Positions 45,201 to 56,161 of a stretch of DNA of 64,000 nucleotides are shown piece after piece (the stretch's first letter is position 1; each line of letters starts with the position of its first letter). The translations under genes and the position numbers were made by a program. Origin of the DNA: Nepenthes gracilis. Lineage: Eukaryota; Streptophyta; Magnoliopsida; Caryophyllales; Nepenthaceae. The stretch lies in NCBI GenBank assembly GCA_033239525.1, contig BSYO01000035.1:7910627-7974626 (forward strand), written 5' to 3'. Below the pieces are notes generated by a model, which worked only from the letters and a program-made list of their open reading frames with translations, made no database searches and was not told where the DNA came from.

Positions 45201-45309
45201 GTCATAACAGTATGGCAGATGTAGAAAAAAGCAAAATAAAATATAAAGACTATAATAAATTATAAGTAAAATAAACTAATGGCAATCATAGAACTTAATA
45301 GGTGGTCAA

Positions 45310-46080
45310 GTGGAGCGGCCACTTTGTCGGACAAGCGGGGTGGTGATCGGTGGCGTAGTAGTCGAATCAACTAAGCCCACAATATTACCGTCCTTATCAA
45401 AAAAAAAAAAAAACCTTATCCTCAATATTAATGTAGGAAAATCAAGGACAAAATCTGTTACGGGTTCTCAGGTGGCCTCTACAGGAGTGTACAATTTGCA
45501 TTGGACTAAGAATTGGGAAACAAATTTTCCATGTTAGGGCACCTTTCGGAAGCCAAGAATCTAATCGGGGGTCATTAAAGGATGGGAACCGGTAGCCTTT
45601 GGTGGCAGGTTATGATGTGGATGGACTGTAGGATTGCCAATGCATTTTTTCAGCAAGGAAATATGAAAGACATTATAAATTTTAGAGTAATCTGGTAGGC
45701 GAAGACAATATGCAATAGGTCCAACGCGGTCCAAAATGTAGAATGGTCCGTAGTAACGCTTAGCTAATTTGTTGGATTGTCAATGGGTCATGGTACTTTA
45801 TTGGTACGATTGTAGGTTAATGTAGACCCAACCTTTGATCTAAAATTTTTTGTCCGAATGATGAGCATCTGCCTGATTTTTCATACGTAGTTGAGCACGC
45901 TGAAGATTAGCCTTTAGAGTGGCAAGAATAGTAGAGTGTTCAGTTAGTAATTCATCGACTAATGCTACAGCAGAGGATCCCTGAATATAATCGGTTAAGG
46001 AGGGTGGCGGGTTGCTGTACACAATTTCGTAGGGGGTCATTTTAATGGAAGAGTGTCAAACGGTATTATAATTCTATTCC
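45310..46080 (-). pseudogene. Integrase C-terminus and chromodomain of the second chromovirus
   Basis: The open piece 46040-45840 reads MTPYEIVYSNPPPSLTDYIQ, then ALVDELLTEHSTIL and LKANLQRAQLRMKNQADAHH. Further frames give YGPFYILDRVGPIAYCLRLP and YNVFHISLLKKCIGNP (45660-45770). Next comes a chromodomain remnant: FLVQCKLYTPVEAT, then EPVTDFVLDFPTL (about 45415-45530). This is the usual gypsy chromovirus order. The first half of the integrase resumes at 55253, on the far side of the inserted LTR element. Confidence 0.82.
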
Positions 46081-48895
46081 TATAATACTTCAATATTTTG
46101 ACTCGAATTATATAGTTACGGATTTAATATAGTAATAAATAATGTGATATATTAATATTAATAAATATTATTATTAATAATGGATATTAAATAATTTATA
46201 ATAAACGACGAATGATAATAATAATAATAACTAATCAAATAGAATATAATAATAATAATAATAACAATAATAATAATAATAATAAGTAAAGTAGGGAGGG
46301 AAATGAACGAAGAAGGAGAAGGAAAGAGGAGGAACTATTTGGGCGATTTGTGCGGAGCTGTCTTCTTCTTCTCCTACTGATCAGCCACTTTCCCTTCTTC
46401 CTCTTGATCACCAGTCCCAATTCTCTCATTTCAGTTTCTCTTGTTCCCTTTTAAATCATTGCCTTCATCTTCTTTTTCTTAAGGGTCGGTGGTGAAATCA
46501 GAGAGAGGGAGAGAGTGAGAATGGGGTAGCTGGAAGTCTGCCGCTAGTGCCTGTGGTCGACGCCAGAGTCGATACCAAAAACATCGTTGTCAAGCCACCA
46601 TTGGAAGCCACTTTAGACATGCCGAGGAAAATCGAAAGCATCAGAGAAGTTGATTTGAGATTTTCTTTACAGGTAATCTTCCTATTTTGCAAGTAATTTT
46701 CATACTTTGTGCAAACAATTTCTTCCTCCTTCCTTGAAAAGTTATTATTGATGCTCGCATATCCCAATTTCATAGAATTTGGTAGAAATGGTTGGGTATG
46801 TAGAAATTGGGTGAAACAGAGCCCCGGCTTGTATGACACTTGAAACCGAAAAAATTAAGAGTTGTCACTAAAATTAGGGTTTGATAAACTATGAAATTAC
46901 GTTATAACTTCTCTTTATTTATATAATTGGAAGTGAAGTTGAAAATTCATTTACCTAGATGAGAATCTGATGAAACGTAAATAACAGAGGGTATTGCTTT
47001 GTCTTGCAAAACGGGTATGGAAATAGTATATGTGGCAGCATGGGTGTGAGTACCCAAATGTGTGTGGATATGTACATAAATATATGTATATATATTATAT
47101 CTACGCATGTATATAAGTAGGTGCATGTGTGTGTACTGATTATGGGTTTTGCCGTCTGTGTGTGTGTGTATAGCCGAGTGTGTGAGGTGTTTGTAATGGA
47201 GGAAGTGTGTTGGCAGTGTGTGAGAGAGCTGTTGTGTGTGTGCTGGTAGTGCAATGGGGGTGCTACCGTGTACGTGTAGGTGTGTGTAGAGGTGTGCTAG
47301 TAGTATTTGTGTATATGGATGTGTTGTGTGTGGGAGAACTAAGTGATGTGGCTGTGAATGTTGAACCTTAGAGAGTGAGGCTGAGGACATGATTCGATTT
47401 CATTTGAAACTTGTTAGATAAAAAAGGTATTATATATATACATAGATTTAATTTTGGGACAAGTTGATTTGTTAGGAACTTTATCTGTAAGTAATAAGTG
47501 ATAATTTATTTATAGTATTAATAATAGGTTTTAATGGAGGACTAGATAAATGTTAAATTGATTGAAATATGTTATTTCTAGTTCGCTTTTGTCCTTTCAT
47601 TGTTCTGTGATAATTCATCTGTGTTAATCTTGATGGTGTGAGTACAGTCTTTATTAGCACCAAATGTCAATTTTATCGTTGTAATTGCAAAGCTTTCTTT
47701 ACATTATACTCGATTGCGTAAGTGTTTGAGTTATTGGTAACCTCTGGTCAAAGTTAAGGATAGCGTATGAAAGTACTAAGATATCTAGTCGAATGGGAGG
47801 TTACAACACCTTAACGTGGTCTACACTTCTGCAATGTTGATTTTCATATCATAGTGATAATGAGTTATATTGTTTATTATAGAGGGATACTTATAACCAT
47901 GTGATCATCGTAGGAGATGATATTAGGGATATCATTTGGCAATAAGTATCACGGATGATATGGGCATATTATGGGTACAGCCTCTAAGAAGATTGTAAGG
48001 ATAGTGACGATATCATGGATAATCTCATGTTACTTACCCAATTGTTGAGGGTGTAAATACGCGGCCTTTAGTTTACGATAACAGAATAATGTTCAAGGTA
48101 ATCATTATGATATTTGTCATTATTAATAGCTCTTGAGTTTAAAATTTGTAAAATCTACGAGTTGTATTGGTAGAATTCGTGTTTCGGATTCTACAATATT
48201 CTTATTTAGTAGAATCCATGTTATTCATTATTATTTGATATTTAGGTTGTTCACACTGATATTTGGACCATAAGATCCCTTTATTTCTTGTGAGATTGGA
48301 ATCTAAGGGATCTTCACCTCTTATCGATAAAATCTTATAATCTTTGTTACATTTGGGTCCAGAGTGACCTGCCTTCCTTATGCATGCGAATTATAGATAT
48401 GATGAAATATAAAATCTTAGATATATTTATCTGTTGTATATTATATTATTGTTCATGGCTCTTGACATACATTATGTATTGTATATCTAAGATATTTATT
48501 ATCATTTTCTATTTTCTTTTGGATTTATTATTACTTGTTGAGTATTTGACTTATATTTACATTTTATTGGCACCACATTTAGTTGATTGCATAATACGAG
48601 TTGAGGGATGCACTTCTACTACAAAACTTCGAGATAGAGATGATATTGAAGATAGAGGCTTGTAAGGAGAAATTTTAGAGTTAGTTTCATTAATTGAGGT
48701 TTTATTTAGATATGTTATCAAGACCGCGTTCCAGGACAATAATATCGTAGACACTTATTATCTTGAAGAAATTTATTATGAGAATTATAATTATTATGTT
48801 GAATTTAATAATACATTTATGAGGTTGATTGTAATTTTAAATTTTTTCATGGTCGGTCTAAATCGGATCGAGTGACTCAAGTTCGGGTCGTCACA
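46081..48895 (+). repeat. 5' LTR of the 9.2-kb element
   Basis: In order it has TAA-type microsatellites (46215-46285), a purine-rich patch, a pyrimidine-rich patch, a GT-rich zone (47130-47340), and a segment with GATACTTATAACCATGTGATC-like text near 47885. The conserved LTR box is at 48537-48580. It is homologous throughout to 52332-55252. Confidence 0.9.
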
Positions 48896-51800
48896 ATTAT
48901 TGTATTAGAGAATTAAGGTTTTGTGAGGAACACTTGGGTATTTTATGCTTTGCTAATATTTAAGGATATTAGGCGATTGAATAAGATATGAAAATTTAGA
49001 GTATTTCTGATAATCTCACCTCTAAATAGAGGACTGCATGCCTATTAGGTGATTTAGAGGATTTAATATCATAAAATTTTGTTTGTCAAGTGATTTGACG
49101 ATTTAGGAATCGGAGATGCTCGAGAAATTTTTAGGTCCTGAAATGAGTTAAGAACTTATAATATCTTAGTGAACTCTAGTCTATGAATTGATTGTATAGT
49201 TTGGGGCTTGGAGTTGGTAGATGTCTTAGATTGCCGGTTTATGGACAAATACAAAATATTAAAATAGGTTTATTCTAAGCTCATTATTTTGTAGGATGTT
49301 GGAACAATAAGGTGCGAATTTGGCAAATTCACTAAGAGCTTCCAATGGCACCCATACAAAGAATTCAGATATTTAAAGAGCACTCCAACAAGCAAACCAA
49401 TGTGTAGACCAAGCCATTAACACCTTGATTTGCAATTCATGGATGGTAGAGACACTTGCTTCCATTGCTCCCACACTCAGCTGGAATGAACAATCGAAAC
49501 TAATTATTTCATACTTTGAAAGTAAGTCATTACTGTCTTTATCAATTAAGCAGCAAAAGATTAACGATCCTCACGATAAGCAACGTTGTTTTATATGTCG
49601 AAAGACCAACTATATTGCCAAATATTGCAAAAGGTCTACAACAACTACGGTGATAGTATCCCTAACAAGCTAAAAGATCCTTTGACTATATTACGTTATT
49701 GTCAGTCAAGACATTTTGCCAAGCAATGTAAAGCTCGGCACTATAAATGACAATCTCAAAGCCCAGATAAAGTTTACAGCATTCCTAATAAAGAGGTACA
49801 CCCTTTGTCTCATACCAATAGAGGTAGTATATATACCTTACGTGCCATATCCTACAATGGTTAGAATTTAATTCAATATGTTTTGTGACCTTTGCATTCT
49901 TTTTTTTTTACTTTATATATCGTTTGAAGACTATTCTAAGATTTTGAAACATTACACAAGTAGTATCCATTCCAATCAATAAAAGTTATTTATCTATTGT
50001 TGATCAGAAGCACTTAAGGATATATATATCTGCGGGGTTAGTGTGATCCGTTAGATAATTATTCAGTATGAGTGTATAATGTCCAGGAAGATAGCCCGTG
50101 ATTGCGGAATCCTTTATAATTTGACCCCTTATTGAAAAGGTTGTACAACATTTTAGGCACGTTATGAGTATTTCAGACATTAGGGATTGCTTTCAAAATA
50201 CAAAAAAAAAAAAAAATTAAGGATTGTTTGTTGAAATTTGAGTTATATATTTGAATGATCAACTCTATAGTCTAAAATTTAGGTCAAGGGATGGCAAATT
50301 TAGATAATTTTATTTAAGTATTAAGTATATTTATAAATTTATCAATAGTCGATGCAGTTGTCGATTGGACTTGCCCCTATCAAAGCCCTAAGATTGGAAT
50401 TCTGTGGATCTTGGTTGTTATTTCTAATTGATTGGAAGAGTTATCAACACTTGTATTTATAATTCTTGGACTGCTACATGATGAAGTATGTCTTGGGATA
50501 GTGAGCTTGCTCTAGATTATTTTACCCTTGCGCTCCATCTTCTTGCTGTCAAAGGAACCCAAGCAGCATCAGTTGTAAAGCTGTCAATAGTTGTATCTTT
50601 CTAGTTATCTAAATTTTATTTTATCGCTATTGTTGTAGAAACAATCTCTGTTTTCATAATTTTATTCCTACCCTTGAATGCTCCCATTTTTATCTATATT
50701 CACGTGAATCTTTGCCCTTGAGATGTTGGAGTGTATTCATTTCACTGAAATTTGGCTGCTTCATTTGCCATGGAGCTATACCAAAACATATTGACCAATA
50801 GCTACTATGCTCCAGAATTGTAGATTCTTGATTCCAACACTTGTGCCTGCAGTGCAAGACCAAAAATCATATCAATCTCTTGAATAACTTTCTTGGGCAA
50901 TACAAATATATTATACCCATATACTTGGATAATGTTGCAGATCACTGCATTGATTATGGAGAAGGAAGCTGGAAACTAATCGTCTATAGGAGTCGGCTCG
51001 ATCTTCTGAACATACTGTCATTTTGATTTTGGAGTTCCTATTTATTTATTTGGTTACTATTAGAGATACTCCGGATATCATCTTACATTCATTTGGGATA
51101 GAAATTAGATTTCCTACATCTAATTCATTATCTATTTTATTAGGATTGATTAGTCTATATTAAGTAATTATTCCAAGTAAAGATTGAGTTAATTGATTTA
51201 TTATTTATTTGATCATGATTTTGTTTTGGGTCAGTTGAAGTCTTCCTAAGCATCTCATGAATGTTGATGTTCACATCTTGATCCTTGCAAGATTCTCCTT
51301 TTGGAAAGATAAAGTTTTAAATTCAATTAGTTTGATCGAAAAAAAGTTATTAGTGATCAGTTCATGATCTAAATCTGTGATAATTACAATTATTTTAGGA
51401 TTTTGGGTCTTGAAACTTAAAAATCTAATTCTTAGGAGTTATTATTTTTGAAAGATTCAGTCTAAGCTAGAAAGTGTAATGAAATTTTGAGACATGATAA
51501 AGGATGGTATAGAGGAATCCACTAGTGGAATTTCAATTAGAAATGGTCATTGTATGAGTCGAAAGATGATAGTATTTGTTGAAGGTTATAAAGGTAACTA
51601 TAATGTTGGATTGTATCCTTTAAAAGTTGTATGATATGCAACTTTGAAGTTCTATTGGTATGTGTTTCATTATTAAGGTGTGACAACAATCAAGTGTATG
51701 TCGATAATGATTAACCATTAATTTATGATTAAAGCATTTGAAAGTTGATAGTTCAAAATTTTATAGATTATTTTGGAGGGTTATACTTTATATTAAGGGT

Positions 51801-52331
51801 TCAAAAAAAAAGGCGTTCAATGCTGCACGATTGAGGACGACTTATAGAATTAATCCATAAAGGACAGTCAAGAGCATGTCTAGATTATAGAACAATTTAC
51901 AACATGAACAACGGCATCATCATTGAGGTTGACAGCATGATGCAAGAAATAGGATGCTTGTACTTCAATTAACGATTCAAGTTATATACCATGATTGTAT
52001 TGGAGTTGCATTTGAAGGATAAGTTTAAGTGTAATTATTATAAGTGGGTAATGTAATTACTAGTTGATTGTGAGGATATTGGAGATCAGAAAAATTATGG
52101 ACTCGACTTGTGCAAATACTAGGTGGAGAAAGACTCACTTAATATTAATATTTCAGTAGTGTGTGTATGGTCTATTGTATGTTGAAATTATGTACCGTTG
52201 GTTTTGAAGTGAGTAAAAGTTTGATGAATATTTGATTCGAATAGAGATGGTTCTTTAAGTAAAAGTATCGGCAATTATTTGAGGATCAGGACCTATATTT
52301 TGAGAACGAAATTTTTTTAAGTGGGGAGAAC
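48896..52331 (+). pseudogene. Interior of the 9.2-kb element, decayed gag and possible RT scrap
   Basis: The open piece 49425-49673 contains CFICRKTNYIAKYCKR, a CCHC knuckle with one ligand replaced (H to Y). A second knuckle-like CQSRHFAKQCK is near 49700-49735. ACLDYRTIYNMNN near 51870-51905 weakly recalls the RT LDYRALN block. There is no protease, RNase H or integrase. Most of the 3.4 kb carries no recognisable protein. Long stretches without features are 49880-51780 and 52070-52310. Confidence 0.5.
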
Positions 52332-55252
52332 TATAACTTGATATTTTAACTTAAATTATATAGTTATGGGTTTAATACAGTAATAAATACTATGATATAT
52401 TGATATTAATAAATATTATTAATACTAATGGGTATTAAATAATTTATAATAAATGACAAATAATAATAATAAAAATAATAAATAAATATAATAGTAATAA
52501 CAACAACAACAATAATAATAATAATAAGTAAAGTAAGGAGGGAAATGAACGAAGAAAAAGGAGAGGGAAAGAGGGAGGAATTGCCAGGCAATTTATGCGG
52601 TGCCGACTTCTTCTCCTGCCGATCAGCTATTTTTCCTTCTTCCTCTCGATCATCAGCCCTAATTCTCTCCTTTCAGTTTCTCTCATTCCCTTTTAAATTG
52701 TTAGCTTCGCTTTCTTTTTCTTGGGGGTCCCTGGTGAAATCAGAGAGAGGGAGAGAGTGAGAATGAGGTAACTGGAAGTCTGCAGCTGGTACCTACTGTC
52801 GACGCAAGAGTCGATGCCAGAGACATCGTTGTCAAGCCGCCACTAGAAGCCGCTTCAGACATGCCAAGGAAAATTGAAAGCATCAGGCAAATTGATTTGA
52901 GATTTCCTTCACAAGTAATCTTCCTAATTTGGAAGTAATTTTCATACTATGTGCAAACATTCTCTTCCTCCTTTAAAAAGTTATTATTGATACTCGCATA
53001 TCCCAATTTCATGGGATTTGGCAGAAATGGTTGGGCATGTTGAAATTGGGTTAAATAAAGCCACGGCTTGTATGACACTGGAAACCGAAAAAATTAAGGG
53101 CTGTCACTAAAATTGAGGTTTGATAAACTGTGAAATTATGTTATAAATTCTCTTTATTTACATAATTGGAAATAAAAATTGAGAATTCCTTTACCTGGAT
53201 GAGAATCGGACAAAATGTGAATAACAAAGGGTTTTGCTCTATTTTGTGAAATGGGTATGGAAATAGTATATGTGGCAGCATGGGTGTGAGTACCCATATG
53301 TGTGTGTGGGTATGTATATAAATATATGTATATATTTTGTATAAATGTATGTATGTATATAAGTAGGTGTGTGTGTGTGTATTGCTCGTGTGTATTGTCG
53401 TCTCTGTGTGTGTATGTGTATAACCAAGTGTGTGAGGTGTTTGTAATGGGGGAAGTGTGTTGGTAGTGTGAGCAGTGTGTGAGAGAGCTACTGTGTGTGT
53501 GCTAGTAGTGCAATGTGGTTGCTACCGTGTGCGTGTAGGCGTGTGTATGTGCAAGTGTGTGCATGCCGCTTTGTGTGCGTGGGTGTGAACCAGTGTGTGT
53601 GCAAGGTGTATGTTGGTAGTGTAAGGATGTGTTAACAGTGTTGGGGTGTGCTAGTTGTATTTGTGTATCTGGATGTGTTGTCTGTGAGAGAACTAGGCAA
53701 TGTAGCCGTGAATGTTGAACCTTAGAGAGTGGGGTTGAGGATATGATTCGGCTTCGTTTGAAACTTGTTAAATAAAAAAGGTATTATATATATGCATAGA
53801 TATAATTTTTAGGCCAGTTGATTTGTTAGAGGCTTGATCTGTAAGTCACAAGTAATAATTTATTTATGGTATTAATAATAGGTTTTGGTGGAGGACTAGT
53901 TAAATGTTAAATTAATCAAAATATGTTATTCCTAGTTTGCTTTTGTCCTTTCATCATTTTGTGATAATTCCTTTATATTAATCTTGATGGTGTGAGTACA
54001 GTCCTCATCAGCACTAAACGGCAATTCTATCGTTATAATTGTAAAGTTTTCTTTGCGTTATACTCAATTGCGTGAGTATTTGCGTTATTAGCTTCCTACG
54101 GTCAATATTAAGGAGAGTGAATGAAAACACTAAAGTATCTAGTCGAATAAGAGGCTACAACACCTTTGCGTGATCTACGTTTATTTGATACTGATTTTCG
54201 TACTATGGTGATAATAAGGTATATTATTTATTATAAAGGAATACTTATAACCATGTGACCATCGTAGGAGATAATATCAGGGATATTATTTGGCGAGGGG
54301 TATCACGAATAGTATGGGTATGCTACGGGTGCAACCTCTAGGAGGATTGTATGGGTAGTAAAAATATCATGGATAACCTCGTGTCACTTACCTAGTCCTT
54401 AGGAGCGTAAATACGCGGCTTTTGGTTCACGGTTGCAAAATAAGGTTCAAGAAAATTCATTGTGATATTTCGTCATTGTTGATACCTCTTGAGTTTGAAA
54501 TTCGGTAGAATCCGCGAGTTGTATTTGGTAGAATCCATGTGTCGAATTTTACGATATTCGGATTCAGTGAAATCCATATTATTCATTATTATTTGATATT
54601 CAGGTTATTCATACTGATATTCAGATTAGGAGATCTCTTTATTTCTTGTGAGGTTAGATTCTAAGTGATCTTCGCCTTTTATTAATAAAATCTTATGATC
54701 TTTGTCACATTTGGGTTCGAAGTGACCTGCCTTCGTTATGCTTGCGAGTCATAGATATGATGAAATATAAAATCTTTAATATTTTTATCTGTTGAATATT
54801 ATATTATTATTCATGACTCTTGACATACATCATATATTATACATCTAAGATATTTATTATCATTCCCTTTTTTTTGAATTTGTCATCATTTATTGGGTAT
54901 TTGGCTCACCCTTACATTTTATTGGCTTCAGATTTAGTTGATTGTGTAGTACGGGTCGAGGGATCCTACTTCTACTATAGAACTTCGAGATAGTGATGAT
55001 ATTGGAGATAGAGGCTCGTAAGGAGAAGTTTTAGAGTTAGCTTCATTGATCGAGATTTTATTTAAATGTGTTATCGGGATTTCATTCCTAAGATAATAAT
55101 ATTGTAGACACTTATTATCTCGAAGGAATTTATTATGAAAATTATAATTATTATGTTAAATTTAATGTTGCATTTATGAGGTTGGTTGTAATTTTGGGTT
55201 TCCCCGTAACCGATCTAAACCGGGTCGAGTGACTCGGGTTCAAGTCGTCACA
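52332..55252 (+). repeat. 3' LTR of the 9.2-kb element
   Basis: It aligns with 46081-48895. It is about 106 bp longer, mainly because of a larger GT-rich zone (53350-53680). The conserved box is at 54892-54935. It ends GTCACA before ATTCC. Confidence 0.9.
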
Positions 55253-55596
55253 ATTCCGCTCATGGCAAATACTTGACCCATTTAGATGGATTGTCACCAG
55301 CAAAACACCTCAAATAATCCTCTAAACAGCGGTTAAGTACCTATGTTTGTCCGTTCGTTTGTGGGTGATACGAGCTGCTCGTAGACAATTTAGTTCCTTG
55401 GAATTTAAATAGCTCATGCCAAAAGGTACTCATAAAGATAGGGTCCCGATCTAAAATGATATCAGCTAGAAGTCCATGTAATTAACAGAGATCTTTGACA
55501 AAGACTTCCACTTCCATTAAAATCGATACTCAATGGGGAGAAATGGGCATATTTGGACAATCGGTCTACCACTACAAAAATCATTGGTATGATAGA
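55253..55596 (-). pseudogene. Integrase core of the second chromovirus
   Basis: Minus-strand frames give IPMIFVVVDRLSKYAHFSPL, then ILDRDPIFMSTFWHELFKFQ, GTKLSTSSSYHPQTNGQT, VLNRCLEDYLRCFAG and KWVKYLP. This is the catalytic core, with D, D and the HPQTNGQT block visible. It is cut on one side by the 9.2-kb element and on the other by mitochondrial DNA. Confidence 0.88.
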
Positions 55597-55724
55597 GTCC
55601 CCTCTCTGTCTGTCTCTCCGAGTTTCTACTACTAAGTAGCACTTCTGCTATTCAATCATAGAATCGATTCCGATCAAGCGGAAAAAGCCCTTTCTATGTT
55701 ATTAAAAAAGTATCTGACGATCCC

Positions 55725-55802
55725 CTGCAATCAAAGTCAAATAGCTTCGAGCCTATCTAAAGATAGGCTACCTTTCTTGCTCGTTAGCGCTTTTGATTGC
55801 AG
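55725..55802. other. Nested stem-loop in the mitochondrial block
   Basis: CTGCAATCAAA (55725-55735) pairs perfectly with TTTGATTGCAG (55792-55802). Inside it, GCCTATCT and AGATAGGC (55751-55768) form a second perfect stem with a 2-base loop. It lies just downstream of the cox3 fragment stop. It may be a mitochondrial 3' end structure; that role is inferred. Confidence 0.5.
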
Positions 55803-55849
55803 CTAGCGCGCCCCCTTTCTTTCTCAAAGTGAAGTTTCTCGCTTGTTAG

Positions 55850-56161
55850 TCAAGCCCATAAAAGAGCAAAAAAGAACATAACCTCCGATACGATGAACAG
55901 AATAAAACCATATCGAAGTCCTAATTGTACGACTTTGGTATGATGTCCTTCCAACGTGGATTCACGTAGAACATCACGCCACCATACAAACATGGTATAT
56001 AGGATAAATATGAGGCCCAAACTGAGAAGTGTTGCACCCCCTTGAAAGGAGTGCATGTACATCACACCTCCTACGGTGGTTGCCAAAGCTCCGAGTGAAC
56101 CCGAAATAGGCCATGGACTTGGATCTACCAAATGATAAGAATGCCTTTGAGATTCAATCAT
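55850..56161 (-). pseudogene. cox3: cox3 5' fragment (mitochondrial cytochrome c oxidase subunit 3)
   Basis: The start [20 protein letters not shown] is that of plant mitochondrial COX3, and membrane segments follow. The match holds to about codon 102 ([10 protein letters not shown]). Then a TGA appears and the sequence leaves cox3, so it is 103 codons against about 265 in the full gene. COX3 is a core subunit of complex IV in the inner mitochondrial membrane. This copy is truncated and in a nuclear transposon, so it is not expected to make COX3. Codons 82 and 86 are CTT and TTT, the states usually produced by C-to-U RNA editing (from memory). The break at codon 103 may predate transfer, as chimeric cox3 pieces occur in plant mitochondria. 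Confidence 0.9.

Larger units (their letters stand above)
46076..55257 (+). mobile_element. 9.2-kb LTR element lacking recognisable pol (LARD-like)
   Basis: The LTRs are 46081-48895 (2815 bp) and 52332-55252 (2921 bp), starting TATAA and ending GTCACA. The perfect target duplication ATTCC flanks them (46076-46080 and 55253-55257). A tRNA-Met-like primer site (TGTATTAGAGAATTAAG) follows the left LTR at 48901, and a purine tract (AAGTGGGGAGAAC, 52319-52331) precedes the right one. The 3.4-kb interior has no intact domain: only a knuckle-like CFICRKTNYIAKYC near 49590 and a doubtful RT scrap near 51840-52070. It split the integrase gene of the second chromovirus. Confidence 0.9.

Noticed and set aside
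46947..47390. Frames rich in His and Thr on the minus strand (also 61982-62464)
   Set aside because: They come from the GT-rich zones of gypsy LTRs; no homologous protein and no conservation of frame.
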